Assembly: GCA_024500155.1 (NCBI GenBank)
Contig: CM044869.1
Location: 46,331,898-46,395,897 of the forward strand
Length of the DNA: 64,000 nucleotides
Reading direction: 5' to 3'
From: Chenopodium formosanum
Lineage: Eukaryota; Streptophyta; Magnoliopsida; Caryophyllales; Amaranthaceae
Numbering within the stretch: the stretch's first letter is position 1; each line of letters starts with the position of its first letter. Under the pieces are notes generated by a model. The model was not told the origin of the DNA, did no database searches, and saw nothing but the letters and a program-made list of their open reading frames with translations. Shown here in pieces: positions 11,548-21,501 of the stretch. The translations under genes were made by a program, and so were the position numbers.

Positions 11548-13064
11548 CGAGGTCTTCAGCAAAGCCTCGTCTTCTTCCTCAGCTGCCCTTGCCGCTGCTT
11601 CTTCCTCAGCAGCCCTGGAGGACCCTTCTCCCCCTTCACAAGCTTCAATAGCCCGTGCAACCTCCTCAGCCATACGGGCAGCTTCGAGTTCCTCAGCCAA
11701 CAGTAGAAGCCAAGGATCTCTCTTCTTCCACCAAGGCTTCTGCCTCTAATACAGAGCAACATCCTCAATTTGGAGATGGGAGTGATCTAGATGGACTTCC
11801 CTATGCTTCGGATCGGTGATAGAAGGGGCCCGATCGATTATGACTCGTTCTCGAGTAACGCCGAAACGGTTGTAGTCAATGCCGACGTTAGTCTCGTTTC
11901 GCTCTGAGTATAAGAAAAAAGGAGCAAAGATCAGTTCAGCAAAATAAAAGATGCTGGATTGGCTCAGCAGAAAACTGCGAAACAAAAACAGAGAAAAATA
12001 AGTAATAAAGGCCTCGGCCCCAGCCGAAGAAACTTACCATCCCTAAACTTTCGGCTGAGGCCGACAGCTGCTAACATGTGCTCTTGGAAAATGTAATGGT
12101 TATCCGGGAGCCGAGTCTCCGGGATATACTTCATTCGGCCGTCAGCGCCCCCAGGGTTCAGCATTTTGCCGAAGATATTTTGCTGATTAAGGTTCAGATC
12201 TGGGCCTCTATCTTCGGGAGGGCCCAGGCTTCCCATTTCAGGATCAGGCTCAACTAGATACTTGGGAGCGCTGAAGACATAAGGGTGGTTAGGATCTGTG
12301 GGCGCCCTAACCCAGATCCATTGACCTCTCCATTCCTTGTCTGAAGAGTCGTTCGGCCACATTGTTAAATACTGGGGCCGAGACTCAATTCGGTAGCACC
12401 CAAGACCGTGATCTCCGTGCCCACTTTGAGTGTTTGGCACTAGCCGATGAAGCTTTTTGAAGCAGTGAAGGTTCGGCACATATCTGAAGAACTTGCAGAC
12501 CCACAAATATGTCATCACCCTTCGGATGCTGACAGGATTTAGCTGGCATAAGGAGACCTTGTAGTGGATCAGCAAGTCTCGGACGAACACGTCCAAAGGA
12601 AACCTCAGCCCGTATTGAAGCTGTCTTGTGTACACCCCCACATACCCCGGGGGTGGACGATGGATTCTATCGGATGCTAGGGGCATTCTGCACCAATATC
12701 CATCGGCTTCCATGATGCCGTAGTGCAGCTCAATCTGCTCGGCAAACCGATATGCATCAGCGTGGTCTACCCACCAAGAGTAGGGGCAGTTCTTTATCAT
12801 GGCTGAGGCAACCTCAGCATCCTCCCACTCTTCAAATCCAGGGAGGACATCCCAAAGGTTAGTGGGGACTTCTTCGTCCCGCCCAGAAACGCTCGGCCCC
12901 TCCGTTCCTTCAGGAGGCGCTGATGAAATTGGGGTCGCCCTAATTCCTTCAGCAGGGTCAGGTCCTACTCTTTGTCCATTCCAAGTCCCAGTCCTGTTCC
13001 TAGGATCGGGAAATTGCCTTGCCCTTCTCAGAGCACGGGTCCTACCTCTAACTCCTCTCACCAT
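11548..13064 (-). pseudogene. Antisense gene of retrotransposon A, exons 1-2 (gypsy-associated Transposase_28-like domain)
   Basis: ATG at 13064 opens a 342-codon exon ending at 12038. The intron at 12037-11904 begins GTAAGT and ends TACTCAG; exon 2 runs 11903-11548 in a compatible frame and ends before GTGAGT. The middle of exon 1 (GLRFPLDVFVRDLL, YKVSLCQLNPVS) resembles the plant domain Pfam calls Transposase_28, putative gypsy type transposon, known from such accessory frames; its function is unknown. Exon 2 ends in an Ala/Glu-rich helix (AEELEAARMAEEVARAIEA). TAG at 11746-11748 breaks exon 2. The family assignment is from memory. Confidence 0.65.
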
Positions 13065-13360
13065 TGTTGAGTTTCGAAGAAAAAGTCGAAAAAAGGCGAA
13101 AGAGTTCGAATTCGAAGAAAATTAAACTAAAATCAAAGGAAATTACCTTAATCTGAAGCGGAATTTGCCGATCTACAAGTTGGTAGTGACGAATTTCAGT
13201 TTCTAAACTTAATGCTCGGGGAATTTGCAAAGTTTTGATGCGGGTTCTTGGGTTTTCTCGAGAGCTTTGGGTTCGTGTTTGTGAAGAAGTGAGGAGAGAT
13301 AGTGCGCTTCATTGATTTTATTTCCAGAAATGGGAATTCCAGGAGTCCGCGCCTTAATTT

Positions 13361-13373
13361 CTCTTAAATAGCT
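13361..13373 (-). promoter_or_regulatory. Possible TATA region of the antisense gene of retrotransposon A
   Basis: On the minus strand AGCTATTTAAGAG lies about 300 bp upstream of ATG 13064, between the antisense gene and the 3' LTR. It is the best TATA-like box there, but AT-rich DNA makes chance matches common. Confidence 0.25.
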
Positions 13374-13495
13374 CACTAAGTAACCGTTAAACACACGTCC
13401 CTATGATTAACCGCCCATTATCCGTCCAACTTCCACAAATTATCCATCCAGCCGCCGTTATTTGCATTAATTGCGGTCATCCTTCAAAATCGGGT

Positions 13496-13508
13496 CTAGG
13501 GGGCAAGT
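13496..13508 (+). other. Polypurine tract of retrotransposon A
   Basis: A purine-rich segment containing AGGGGGCAAG abuts the 3' LTR start; such a tract primes plus-strand synthesis. Confidence 0.75.
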
Positions 13509-13920
13509 TGTTTGGGTCCAATTTAGTCCAATTGGGTCTAGTCATTAAATTATCCAATTAAAAGGCTAAGGTCAAGGTTCAACTCTCCAATTGTGCTAAA
13601 GTCAAGATCAGTCAACAAGGCAAGTCAATTGGGCCAAGGCCCACTTCTCCCGTATATACAAAGGTATAAAAGCCATCAATATCACATTTGTACACACATT
13701 CACAAAAAGCCTCAAGCAATCAACTCTCTTGCATAGCTTTCTCTCTCTACACATTGTACTGACTTTAGCATCGGAGGGGCCTTCCTCGGCAACACCCCCG
13801 AGGCTAGTTTACGTGTGTTTGCTGTGCAGGAAACCCTCGGCCCAACATCACTTGGACCGAGCCCAGTCTTCACCACTTCATAGGACCTTCGGCAAGGTCC
13901 CATTGTTTTTACCCGAAACA
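13509..13920 (+). repeat. 3' LTR of retrotransposon A
   Basis: Starts TGTTTGGGTCC and ends GAAACA, the same length as the 5' copy. It retains a TATA box, TATAAAA at 13665-13671, preceded by CGTATATACA. It lies immediately after the polypurine tract. Confidence 0.93.
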
Positions 13921-14091
13921 ATTGGCATTTTCTCTCTCATCCGTTGATGAACCTTAAATTCGGTTCTACAATTCCATAATTTTATTTTTTATTTTTCAAA
14001 ATCTCTTTCTTAAGATCTATCTTTGTGTAATTCTCCTTTGTAGTGTGGGTATTTGTATGTTTTTGATAGTTTATTGCTAGATCTGATTACC

Positions 14092-14592
14092 ATGAATTTT
14101 AATTTTAATAATTTTCAAAAAAAAATTCACCCACAAATCTATGGTAAGGGTGGGTTTGATCCAGAGCTAACTAGTGAGGATTATGAATTTTTGAAGGATA
14201 AACTTCAATTTTATCATAACCCATCCCCAATTAACTCCGATGATGATGAAAAGGAGTTCATCCCCAACACCCACCCGGTCGTTGTGTGTACGACACCTCC
14301 TCTAGCCTCACTTCAGGCGCCTGACACGCCGGAGACGATGTGCATGATTTATACCCGACCACCAGCTCAAGGAGGCAACGGTTCTAGGAGGATTGGGGTG
14401 ATGCGATCTAGGGATGTATGTCGGCCAAAGGCTCTTAACTTTGGAAAGGTTACCATTGGGGAACCTATGGACGCCGATGATGTTACTCAAGGGCGAGAGA
14501 GGGAAATTTTGTACCGGGAACCATCCATGGGAGATGAAATGCTTCGACTCTTATGTCCTCTGTATTTCACTCGTCCGAAGAAATCTAGATAA
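14092..14592 (+). CDS. Unrecognised 166-residue protein inside the mariner-type element
   Basis: ATG 14092 (context CCATGA) opens a 166-codon frame ending at TAG 14590-14592. The product is hydrophilic, with an Asn/Phe-rich start (MNFNFNNFQKK), an acidic patch (NSDDDEKEF) and a Pro/Thr-rich middle. No catalytic motif, membrane segment or zinc site is visible. Retrotransposon A lies about 170 bp upstream and may have separated this frame from its promoter: CCTTATAAAAGT at 2413-2424 is on the far side. An A-run at 14812 follows the 3' flank. It could be a captured host gene fragment or a second transposon frame. Confidence 0.4.
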   Translation: MNFNFNNFQKKIHPQIYGKGGFDPELTSEDYEFLKDKLQFYHNPSPINSDDDEKEFIPNTHPVVVCTTPPLASLQAPDTPETMCMIYTRPPAQGGNGSRRIGVMRSRDVCRPKALNFGKVTIGEPMDADDVTQGREREILYREPSMGDEMLRLLCPLYFTRPKKSR

Positions 14593-16169
14593 GAAACTTT
14601 GACTACTACTTTCTTATCAGATTATATAAATTTTTTGGTATTATGGTTATCTACTTATTTCTATAGGAGTATGGGACTAATATAGGTGTGTTTGTAATTT
14701 TGATGGAGTAGTATCTGTATGTGTAATGAAGGTAGAGTAGTATGTCTATGTGTAATTTTGTTGTACTAGGTGTAAGTGTATGTTTAATGCATGTAATTTC
14801 AGTTTATTAGCAAAAAAAAAATGATGTCATATGTAAAGGGGTTATATGTGAAGTTTGATTTAATTGCTACATGAATTAGCATGTGCTTAATTAATGGTAA
14901 AAAAAATTATGTGGGTGTTCATAATTTGTTCTTAACTTAATTAATGCTTTTAATGGTGAGATAGTTAAGATACCCACTAGTGTTCATCCATCAACTGAGT
15001 TGAAGTAGCAAATACTTCTGTCACAATTTTATCTTTCTAAGGGATTTGATATAGAAATTATACTTAGGATAATTGAGACATAATTTGCTTAGAATAAATT
15101 GGTGCTCATATTTACCAGTTATAGTGCTTTATTTTGTGACATAATTTATTCAATGTCAATAACTGCAGTGGTTGTAAGTGGCTTTATGTGAGGCATGTAT
15201 TGTTTTTCCATCCAAACCATGATAAGGTGGAGGATTAATTACAGTTTAATGATGTCTTATGTTGCTTTGCATAAGTACTTTGTACTCTTTCTATCCCATT
15301 TTTTGAGCTCTTTTTGCCATAGACGGATGTCCCTATTGACTGTCATGCGATAAGTTGGTTCTGTGATGAGTAGTTTCATAACTACTATGAAGGGTAAAAA
15401 CCTTATGTGATGCCACTCCATCTTTTTGATGTTTGACGAGGCACGCATAAGCTATAACCTGAGGGCTTTTTCTCATTTTCATTTACTTGGTTTCTTAGTG
15501 CCCCTCCATCTATATGATGTTTGATGAGGCAATGGAATGCCATGATCTGAAAATGATTCTTATAATCCCTATGATGGTTCAAATCTATGATGTTAATAAA
15601 CTTAACTGAGGTTGTTTTTTTTCTTCTCCTTACAATGTTGTAAGGATATAATAAACAAAAGCAGGTAATAAACTTTGTAATTGATATCATTAATACTTAC
15701 AAGAAATGCCATACACAAAAGGTTATTTAATCAATTACATGCTTTTCTGACTTTCTATCAATTAGACAAAAGGATACTTTTCTGACTTACTATCTTCAGC
15801 AAAGCATCTAAACACCAACATAACAATAATTAACCATAGAACATACTATTGTTTTGTACACAAAAAAAAACCATATGACATGTGTGATGATTTTGCACTT
15901 TTTTGCCTACTACGCCCCTAAATAAAGGATAAGGAAATTGGACACGAGCAAGAGCTAGACTTCCATCTATAAACATGCCAAAATACCTTAGCTTGCCGAT
16001 GTTTAGTAGCTGCTGGAAATGCACATCTCCTTAAACATTACTTCTAAGTCTTCCATTTGCATAGATGTATCCTCTGCAACTGAAATGTAACTTTGCACTG
16101 AAATGTGGTCTGTTTCTACATCTGTTGTCACTTCTGTGTTCTCAGTGGCTGCTAATATTCCATGTAAGG
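14593..16169. other. AT-rich spacer with a mariner-type end and a small duplication
   Basis: About 15285 carries a plus-oriented mariner-like end (TACTCTTTCTATCCC, then ACGGATGTCC about 35 bp inside). At 15413-15560 the motif CTCCATCT-TGATGTTTGA-GAGGCA occurs twice, 87 bp apart. The rest should be the 3' side of the mariner transposase gene. No other feature is visible. Confidence 0.4.
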
Positions 16170-17764
16170 TCATGTGTTGTTGCAGCAAAGAACACATACT
16201 CTGTTGTAAAAATGAGTTGGCACTTCAACAGATTTTGGTATAATGCCTTGTCTTTCCATCTTTTCCTTTGCATGGTGTGGTAGTGCATAATTATTTAAAC
16301 CATGCACATTCATTATCTCAAGCATGCAATATTGAAGACTTAGGAAAACAAAATTCACTTTACGAGGCTCAAAAATATCATAAGCATACTTCACAGCGCT
16401 TACTAACTCATCAACTGATCTTGGGGATTGTTGGTGTTGAATTGCTTGAATAGCTCAAAAGAAACCTAAGTCAAGAACATTTAATTCTGGACTATTTGGG
16501 GGCTGTGAAATTAGATGTATGTTGAAACCTTCTGTGTTTCCTACCATGTTGAATTCGATGTCATCTAGTTGCATATGCGGTGTAGCATTGTCTTGTTGTA
16601 TCGAAATAGTTCCACATGCATCGATTGGCCACTTTGCTTTTATTGATGGAAGCAATTGCGCAATGAATAACTTCCTTATCACAGATTGAGTGATTCTTTT
16701 AATTGGTTTTATTTCCAAAGTGTCTGCTTGTCTATGTATGCTTGACCGTTGTGCTGGAATAAGTTCTGTTAGTGGGAAAATTCCTAGCTTTCCCTCAAAC
16801 AAACTATTGCCATCTTGATCATGAAATGCCCGTGATAGTGCTGCCTCAAACATGACTTTTACATCAAACCTTTTGGACTTACAATTCCTGTAAGGATGAG
16901 CTTCATTTGGTGCTAAATAAAAGGTTTGTGTATTTTTTTGACATAAAAAACCATTTCTCGTCAGTGTGTACAATATTGTACATTTCTTTGAACCTAGGGA
17001 TGGTATTTATTGTGCTTGGAATTACTTGTTGTATGCACCATCGTAGCCTTTGAATCTTGTTTACGATAGTGAGTGTCGGTTTTATAGCATCGTTATGTCT
17101 CTGATTTTGCCCCATTTTACGAATCTTCCAATTGTTGACTTGTTTACATGCATTGATGCTGCCACAGACCTAATGGTCCCCTTTTTTTTCAAAGGGACTG
17201 CCATCAGTTGTGAAGCAATCAGTTGGATTGCTTTTCTGCCCACGTTACCCTTATAATTCTTGCTGATTTTTATGCTTTGCTTCAGGGTGACACTTTTCTT
17301 AACATGCTTCTAAATCCTTTAGATTGTCCACCTACTAACACCATAAAGGCGAGAAAATGAAGAAATGGCCCCTACAGATAGCTTGAACTGTTTTGCTGCA
17401 TGCAAGAGGCCCTCTATGCAGGCCTTCCTTTCCAAATCTATCATGTCTTTCCTGGTGTGACTTTGGATAGTTGGTGAGGTATTGTTGCATCTGGTACACC
17501 TTGATTTCCTTATTGGAAAACAAGCTTAGTAAAATCCTGAGGTGTAGCTTGAATATTGTTGTCTGTTGCTTGTAAAAATGGTTGCCTTCCTGCCTCGAAC
17601 TCTGAGAATGTTGCCTGAGAACATGGTTGCCTTCCTGCTTGACTTGTTAATTCTTGAGCTACTACCTCAGGAATGTCGGTTGAATGATGATTTGTATTCG
17701 TGTTTAACAATGGTGGTCCACCATCATGTAAACCAACTAAGCTGATGAAACCAAAAGTCTCCAT
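16170..17764 (-). pseudogene. Plant mariner-like (DD39D) transposase, broken
   Basis: The gene reads right to left. ATG 17764 opens a variable Gln/Thr-rich N-terminal region (to 17510). A degraded helix-turn-helix part follows (about 17523-17170, several breaks; VNKSTIGRFVKWGK). The catalytic domain retains all three acidic residues: Asp in HTDEKWFF (about 16966), Asp in IQQDNATPH (about 16590), and Asp in NVLDLGFF (about 16465), with 39 residues between the second and third. A frameshift near 16930 separates the first from the second, and TGA at 16455-16457 cuts the frame after GFF; the same frame continues to 16170. A live element would cut and paste DNA at TA sites. Confidence 0.85.
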
Positions 17765-17784
17765 GTTTACACTGGACGGGGAAA

Positions 17785-18537
17785 AAAGACGGTTGCCTAA
17801 TTACACTGGAAAGGGAATGGGAATCAACTAGCCCCATTCCCTTTGTTGATGTTTGTTTAGCACTTTTAATCATTCCCATTACCCTCCCCATTACCCCAAA
17901 TCCTTCCAACTCCATTCCCCACCCCCCTAGACTTTCCCATTCCCTTTCCCTACCCACCTTCACACCACCACATCACCACCTTCACACCTACCAACACCAC
18001 CGGAAAACCAGCCCGACCACTGCCGCCCCTACCCCGACCATCGTCGCCGATCCACCAAGCCTCGCCGCCCTCCCCTCCCACGCAAAAACCACCCCTAGCC
18101 CCGCAAAACCCTAGCCCCGATCTCTCTCCCACCACCCGCGAAACCCTAGCCGCCCCTTCCCCTCCCCTCGCCGCCCACCGATAAACGCGCGCCGCTCAAA
18201 AACCCCTCCCCTACGTCGAAAAACCTCCGAAAACCCTAAGGGAGGTTTTTCGAGGGTGAGATTCGTCGTTTTGGGCCCAGCGAGTGGTGGGGGAGAGTTT
18301 GCGAAAGGCGGCGAGGGGAGGGGGAGGGCCGGCGAGGGTTTCGTGGCTGGGAACGATGAAAACTATATGAATTGTGTGGTGGTGTGGTGGTTGTGGTGGT
18401 GGTGGTGTGGTGGTGGGATTGATTCCCTTGTTTTAAAAACAAACAACAAAGCAAAAAAAGGGTATTTTCATTCCATTCTTCTCCTTTCCCTTTGTTCATT
18501 CCATTCCGATTCCCTCGTACGAATCAAACGGCCCCTA
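17785..18537. mobile_element. Foldback-type element with a GC-skew switch
   Basis: The right end, read on the minus strand, starts AGGGGCCGTTTGATTCG and is flanked by TAA, as in many PIF/Harbinger-like MITEs. The left end (GACGGTTGCCTAATTACACT at about 17783) is only a degenerate match. From about 17870 to 18235 the plus strand is strongly C-rich, after which it becomes G-rich. At the switch lies a perfect 13-bp hairpin stem, TCGAAAAACCTCC at 18216-18228 against its complement at 18241-18253. The flanking halves are loosely complementary. No protein-coding frame is supported. Confidence 0.5.
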
Positions 18538-18545
18538 ATTTTAAG

Positions 18546-18683
18546 TACTTCCCTCTCTCTCCAATTTATTTAATTAAACCCACTAATATTGACTTGGGAC
18601 CACACTTCCTTTTCTTCCCTTACCAATTCTTAATAAAGCAGATTTGTGAGATGAAGCAATAAAAAAGGGACAGAGGGAGTAGT
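18546..18683. repeat. Possible 138-bp Stowaway MITE, or right end of the mariner-type element
   Basis: Plus-strand TACTTCCCTCTCTC at 18546 and minus-strand TACTCCCTCTGTCCC from 18683 face each other 138 bp apart, the layout of a small Stowaway MITE. The right end also pairs well with 2074, so the two readings compete. Confidence 0.35.
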
Positions 18684-19319
18684 AGTCTTCTATGAGATAG
18701 AGAGATTACTAGTACCATGTACTTTTCCATTCAAAAAAAAATGTATGTGTAGCCTTTATCCTCTCTCTTCATTTATCCCACTACCAAAAAATATGTGCCC
18801 AACATATATGGTGCAATAATAAAAAAAACGGAGAATGTGTTAATTTTTAAATAAATGTATTTTTATAAAAAATAAAAAAAAACCCATAAAATCGGGTCGT
18901 TGGTTAAGGTTTGGGTTGGGTTCGGGTTTGGGTTGGATTTGACCAAAATTTAACGGGTTAAACGGGTTCGGGTTACGAGTCAAAAGACTTTGTTCAAGAC
19001 CTGAAAAACGGGTCGAGTTCGGGTCAAGTTTACGGATCGGGTTGAAAATTAACAGATCTAATCCCACTATTCGGCTCTTCAATCATCAAATAATACTTGC
19101 CACAAAGTCAACATCCGCCCACGATCATGCAAGTCTTGTAATCCTTACATAAAGAATGAAAGAAGTCAACTCCTTGACTTTCATGCAAGTCTTCCCACTC
19201 TCACAAAATAAAATAAAATAAAGGAATCACAATTTTGAACTTCTACATATTCAAAATTTCTAAAACAAACACTTCAAACCTTTACACATTCAAAAATTCT
19301 AAAATGAACATACTAAAGA

Positions 19320-19670
19320 ATGAAGTGCTTATTAGCGACCGCTTAAGCAGTTTCTAAAATTCTTTACGCAATCGCTAATTTGCGACCATTTATCGGTTGA
19401 AATTTAGCGACTTATTAAAAAAACAGTCAGTAATTATTTTTAAAATGGTCGGTAATTAACGAAGATTTTTAATACGATTAGCCAATAAGAGAATGATTTT
19501 TAAAACAGTTAGCCATTACTAACCAATTTTTAAAAAAGTCGTTAATTAGTTATTGTTTTTTAAAAGTCACTAATTTATCAATATATCAACTGCTTTTGTA
19601 CCATTAGTAACTACCAACTGATTTTGTACCATCTGTAAAATCGGTCGGGAAAAACGCATTGGTAGTAGTG
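19320..19670. mobile_element. Terminal fragment of a CACTA (En/Spm) transposon
   Basis: Read on the minus strand the segment starts CACTACTACCA at 19670, the CACTA hallmark. Its subterminal part carries many short TTAGCGAC / GGTCGGTAA / AGTCGCTAA motifs in both orientations, as expected of transposase-binding subterminal repeats. No opposite end is present in the window, so this is a truncated end or part of an older element. Confidence 0.6.
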
Positions 19671-21011
19671 ATTAATTATATATTACAAACAACAAATTAT
19701 CAAAAATATATATCATGTATTATGATAAAGAACATTATTAATAATATACAGAACATTACAAGAGATACAAATGTCATGAAACGAACTTTATGACTTAATA
19801 TACAGGAAAAATTAGTGAAAAAGTACGAATGTTTTTTTGGAGTATATTTTTTAGAAAGAGAAAATGAAATATTACCTCTCTTTTCTTTTAGTTGTATTTC
19901 AAATTAGTTATTTTACTTTCTTTTTTAGTAAAATAAACTCTCTCTTTCTTTCTCCTATCACATACATGGGTCCATATTTTTTATTCTCTTTATCTTTCTC
20001 GAGCTTGCCCAGGATGATCTCTAGATTTGAGAGAAACATGGAGTGTTAATCTCAAGGTGAATTCGTCTTTTCGCGAGTAAAAGTAAGGGTAGTTATGTCA
20101 ACATTTCTTGGACGGAATTCTGCTGTTATGTGAGCGTGCGTTAAGTGGACATAACTAACCATGGTTAGTTGCTGTTAGCCTCTCACCTACCTGAACCCAA
20201 AAACATTGATTTCAGTTTGACTGTTCGTTCTTCAATTTAGCTTTTACATTTTGGAAAAAAGTTTTTAAAAAAAATCACCATCATCTTCCTCCTCACTCCA
20301 CTATGACCCATCTCCATGATTATCCATGGTTTCCTTTCCTCCTTCCTTCACATTCTCGGCCGGCCGACCCTGCTTTTGCCTTCATCTTCCCTTACACGTT
20401 TTCTTATTCAAGATACTTCAATGGTGAATACCAAACCTCAAAACCAATTTCAGCGGCAAAAACAACGAAAACCCTATGTCAAAATTTATTAATTAAGGGA
20501 AAGGTGTTTTCACAACCACCACTTGACAGATATAGCAACCTGATTTACAAACCATTTTCACGAACTTTGTGAGCTTTCTTTTCTGTTTCTCTCTCATGTC
20601 TATTTCCATTGCAGGAGGAAATGTTACCAAAGGTTCAAGCCTTTGGTTTTTGCCTTAACGTTGGGGAAACGGCTACATTATAGTTACTTTTATCACACAT
20701 GGCAACTGACAGAGCTAGGGACCAGAAGTCGCATTTCATTGGATGTTTGCAAAAACCAATGCAATTTAATTACAGAAATGCTACGAGATAAACAATGCTT
20801 GTTTACCAGCGAGATTAACTTAGATTTTCTCATCACTAAAAATTGTCTAGGAGTCCGCAATTTACAAAATTGGAAGAAGATAAAGATTTTGAAATTTAAT
20901 ATTTTTGACGTTTACATGAGGTAGGTAGCATTTTTATGTTTTTCTTTTTCTAAAATTGAAAGAATGTGAACAAATAAACACATGTTCGTTGTATATGTAT
21001 ATTGTATGCAA
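19671..21011. other. Unassigned AT-rich DNA
   Basis: Contains open frames of 89 codons (ATG 20303 to 20572) and 93 codons (20643 to 20924, plus strand) with no recognisable motif, and a pyrimidine-rich stretch at 19870-20000. I see no splice pattern, domain or promoter that makes either frame a supported gene. Confidence 0.3.
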
Positions 21012-21196
21012 TGTTCTTTTTGCTCTACTTAAAGGAAATTTGAATAAATGTGTTAGTGTACTTTATATTTGTATTTATACAATGTATTGGGTGCGACAAG
21101 TATAAACACATGTTCTTTTTGCTCTACTTAAAGGAAATTTGAATAAATGTGTTAGTGTACTTTATATTTGTATTTATACAATGTATTGGGTGCGAC
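21012..21196. repeat. Two-copy 99-bp tandem repeat
   Basis: The segment starting TGTTCTTTTTGCTCTACTTA occurs at 21012 and again at 21111 with nearly no differences, each copy reaching TTGGGTGCGAC. The near-identity suggests a recent duplication. Confidence 0.85.
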
Positions 21197-21240
21197 TAAT
21201 AAACACATGTTCGTTGTATATGTATACAAGTCGCACCCAA
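21186..21240. repeat. 12-bp perfect inverted repeat (hairpin)
   Basis: TTGGGTGCGACT at about 21186-21197 pairs perfectly with AGTCGCACCCAA ending at 21240, leaving a loop of about 30 bp. It directly abuts the tandem repeat and lies about 50 bp from retrotransposon B. Confidence 0.75.
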
Positions 21241-21291
21241 TGTTTCGTCAGTCAATATCTTCTCTTTCTTAAACAGAATCTTTTTCCTGCC

Positions 21292-21433
21292 TGTTGGGCC
21301 CAAACTCCTAAGAATCCTAAAAGTCATAGGGCACAGTAAAAGAAATCAAGAAAGTAAGCCAAATTCTTATAGGATTGATTGTTATTACCCCTTAAACTTT
21401 AAGCAAATTCTTAGACCTACCCTACCCTAAACA
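21292..21433 (+). repeat. 5' LTR of retrotransposon B (internally deleted)
   Basis: Starts TGTTGGGCCC and ends CTAAACA. It matches both ends of the 3' LTR but lacks about 390 bp of its middle, joined after AAGTAAGCCAAA. The lost part should include the promoter. Confidence 0.85.
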
Positions 21434-21436
21434 ATT

Positions 21437-21454
21437 TGGCGTCCACCGTGGGGC
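21437..21454 (+). other. Primer-binding site of retrotransposon B
   Basis: TGGCGTCCACCGTGGGGC lies three bases after the 5' LTR. This form of primer site is common in plant Tat elements; I do not assign the tRNA. Confidence 0.7.
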
Positions 21455-21501
21455 TGATAATCAATTAACCTGCCAAACTCTCCAAAACCAAGAAAATCAC
21501 C

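Larger units (their letters stand above)
2453..13920 (+). mobile_element. Retrotransposon A: Ty3/gypsy, Tat lineage, with antisense gene
   Basis: Two 412-bp LTRs flank an internal region with a primer-binding site, gag, protease, reverse transcriptase, RNase H, a second RNase H and integrase in that order, then an antisense gene, then a polypurine tract. This order with a second RNase H is characteristic of the Tat lineage. The 5-bp flanks are TTTGG (2448-2452) and ATTGG (13921-13925), a target duplication with one mismatch. The LTRs differ at roughly 14 positions, suggesting a fairly recent insertion. Gag-pol carries several stops and a frameshift, so the copy is defective. Confidence 0.93.
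2074..18683. mobile_element. Stowaway/mariner-type element carrying a broken transposase (pairing of ends uncertain)
   Basis: The left end is TA then CTCCCTCTGTCCCTTTTTT at 2074. The right end read on the minus strand from 18683 is TA then CTCCCTCTGTCCCTTTTTT, and similarity continues into a shared CTTTATTAA about 45 bp inside. Without retrotransposon A the element would be about 5.1 kb, a plausible size for a plant mariner-like element, and it holds a mariner transposase on the minus strand. Other ends of the same type at about 15285 (plus orientation, with ACGGATGTCC as at 2074) and at 18546 (plus orientation) allow other pairings, such as a 15285-18683 transposon or a 138-bp MITE at 18546-18683. 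Confidence 0.45.
665..18834. mobile_element. Stowaway/mariner-type element, outer copy
   Basis: The left end CTTCCTCCGTTTTTTTTA at 665 follows TA (663-664). The right end, read on the minus strand from about 18834, is ATTCTCCGTTTTTTTTATT and continues into ATTGCACCA, matching ATTGTACCA at about 688. Stowaway MITEs and mariner-like elements share CTCCCTCCGT-type termini and duplicate TA. The TA on the right is degraded, so that border is accurate only to a few bases. All inner insertions of nest 1 lie between these ends. Confidence 0.5.
82..19060. mobile_element. hAT-like non-autonomous transposon, split by nested insertions
   Basis: The two ends are TAGACCTGTCAATT at 82 and, read on the other strand from 19060, TAGATCTGTTAATT: a 14-bp terminal inverted repeat with two mismatches. 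Directly outside lies a perfect 8-bp direct repeat ATCCCACT (74-81 and 19061-19068), the duplication length known for hAT elements. Both subterminal parts (about 100-210 and 18890-19050) are rich in GGGTCGGGTT-type repeats. About 0.8 kb belongs to this element; the remaining 18 kb is later insertions. No hAT transposase is visible, so it is probably a MITE-like passenger. Strand cannot be assigned. Confidence 0.8.

Noticed and set aside
18090..18140. AACCCTAG-type repeats as interstitial telomere sequence
   Set aside because: Units are irregular and separated; the segment is better explained as C-rich foldback arm.
15285..18683. Certain assignment of the mariner transposase to ends 15285/18683
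   Set aside because: 2074/18683 pairs at least as well, and 18546/18683 could be a small MITE; the sequence alone does not decide.
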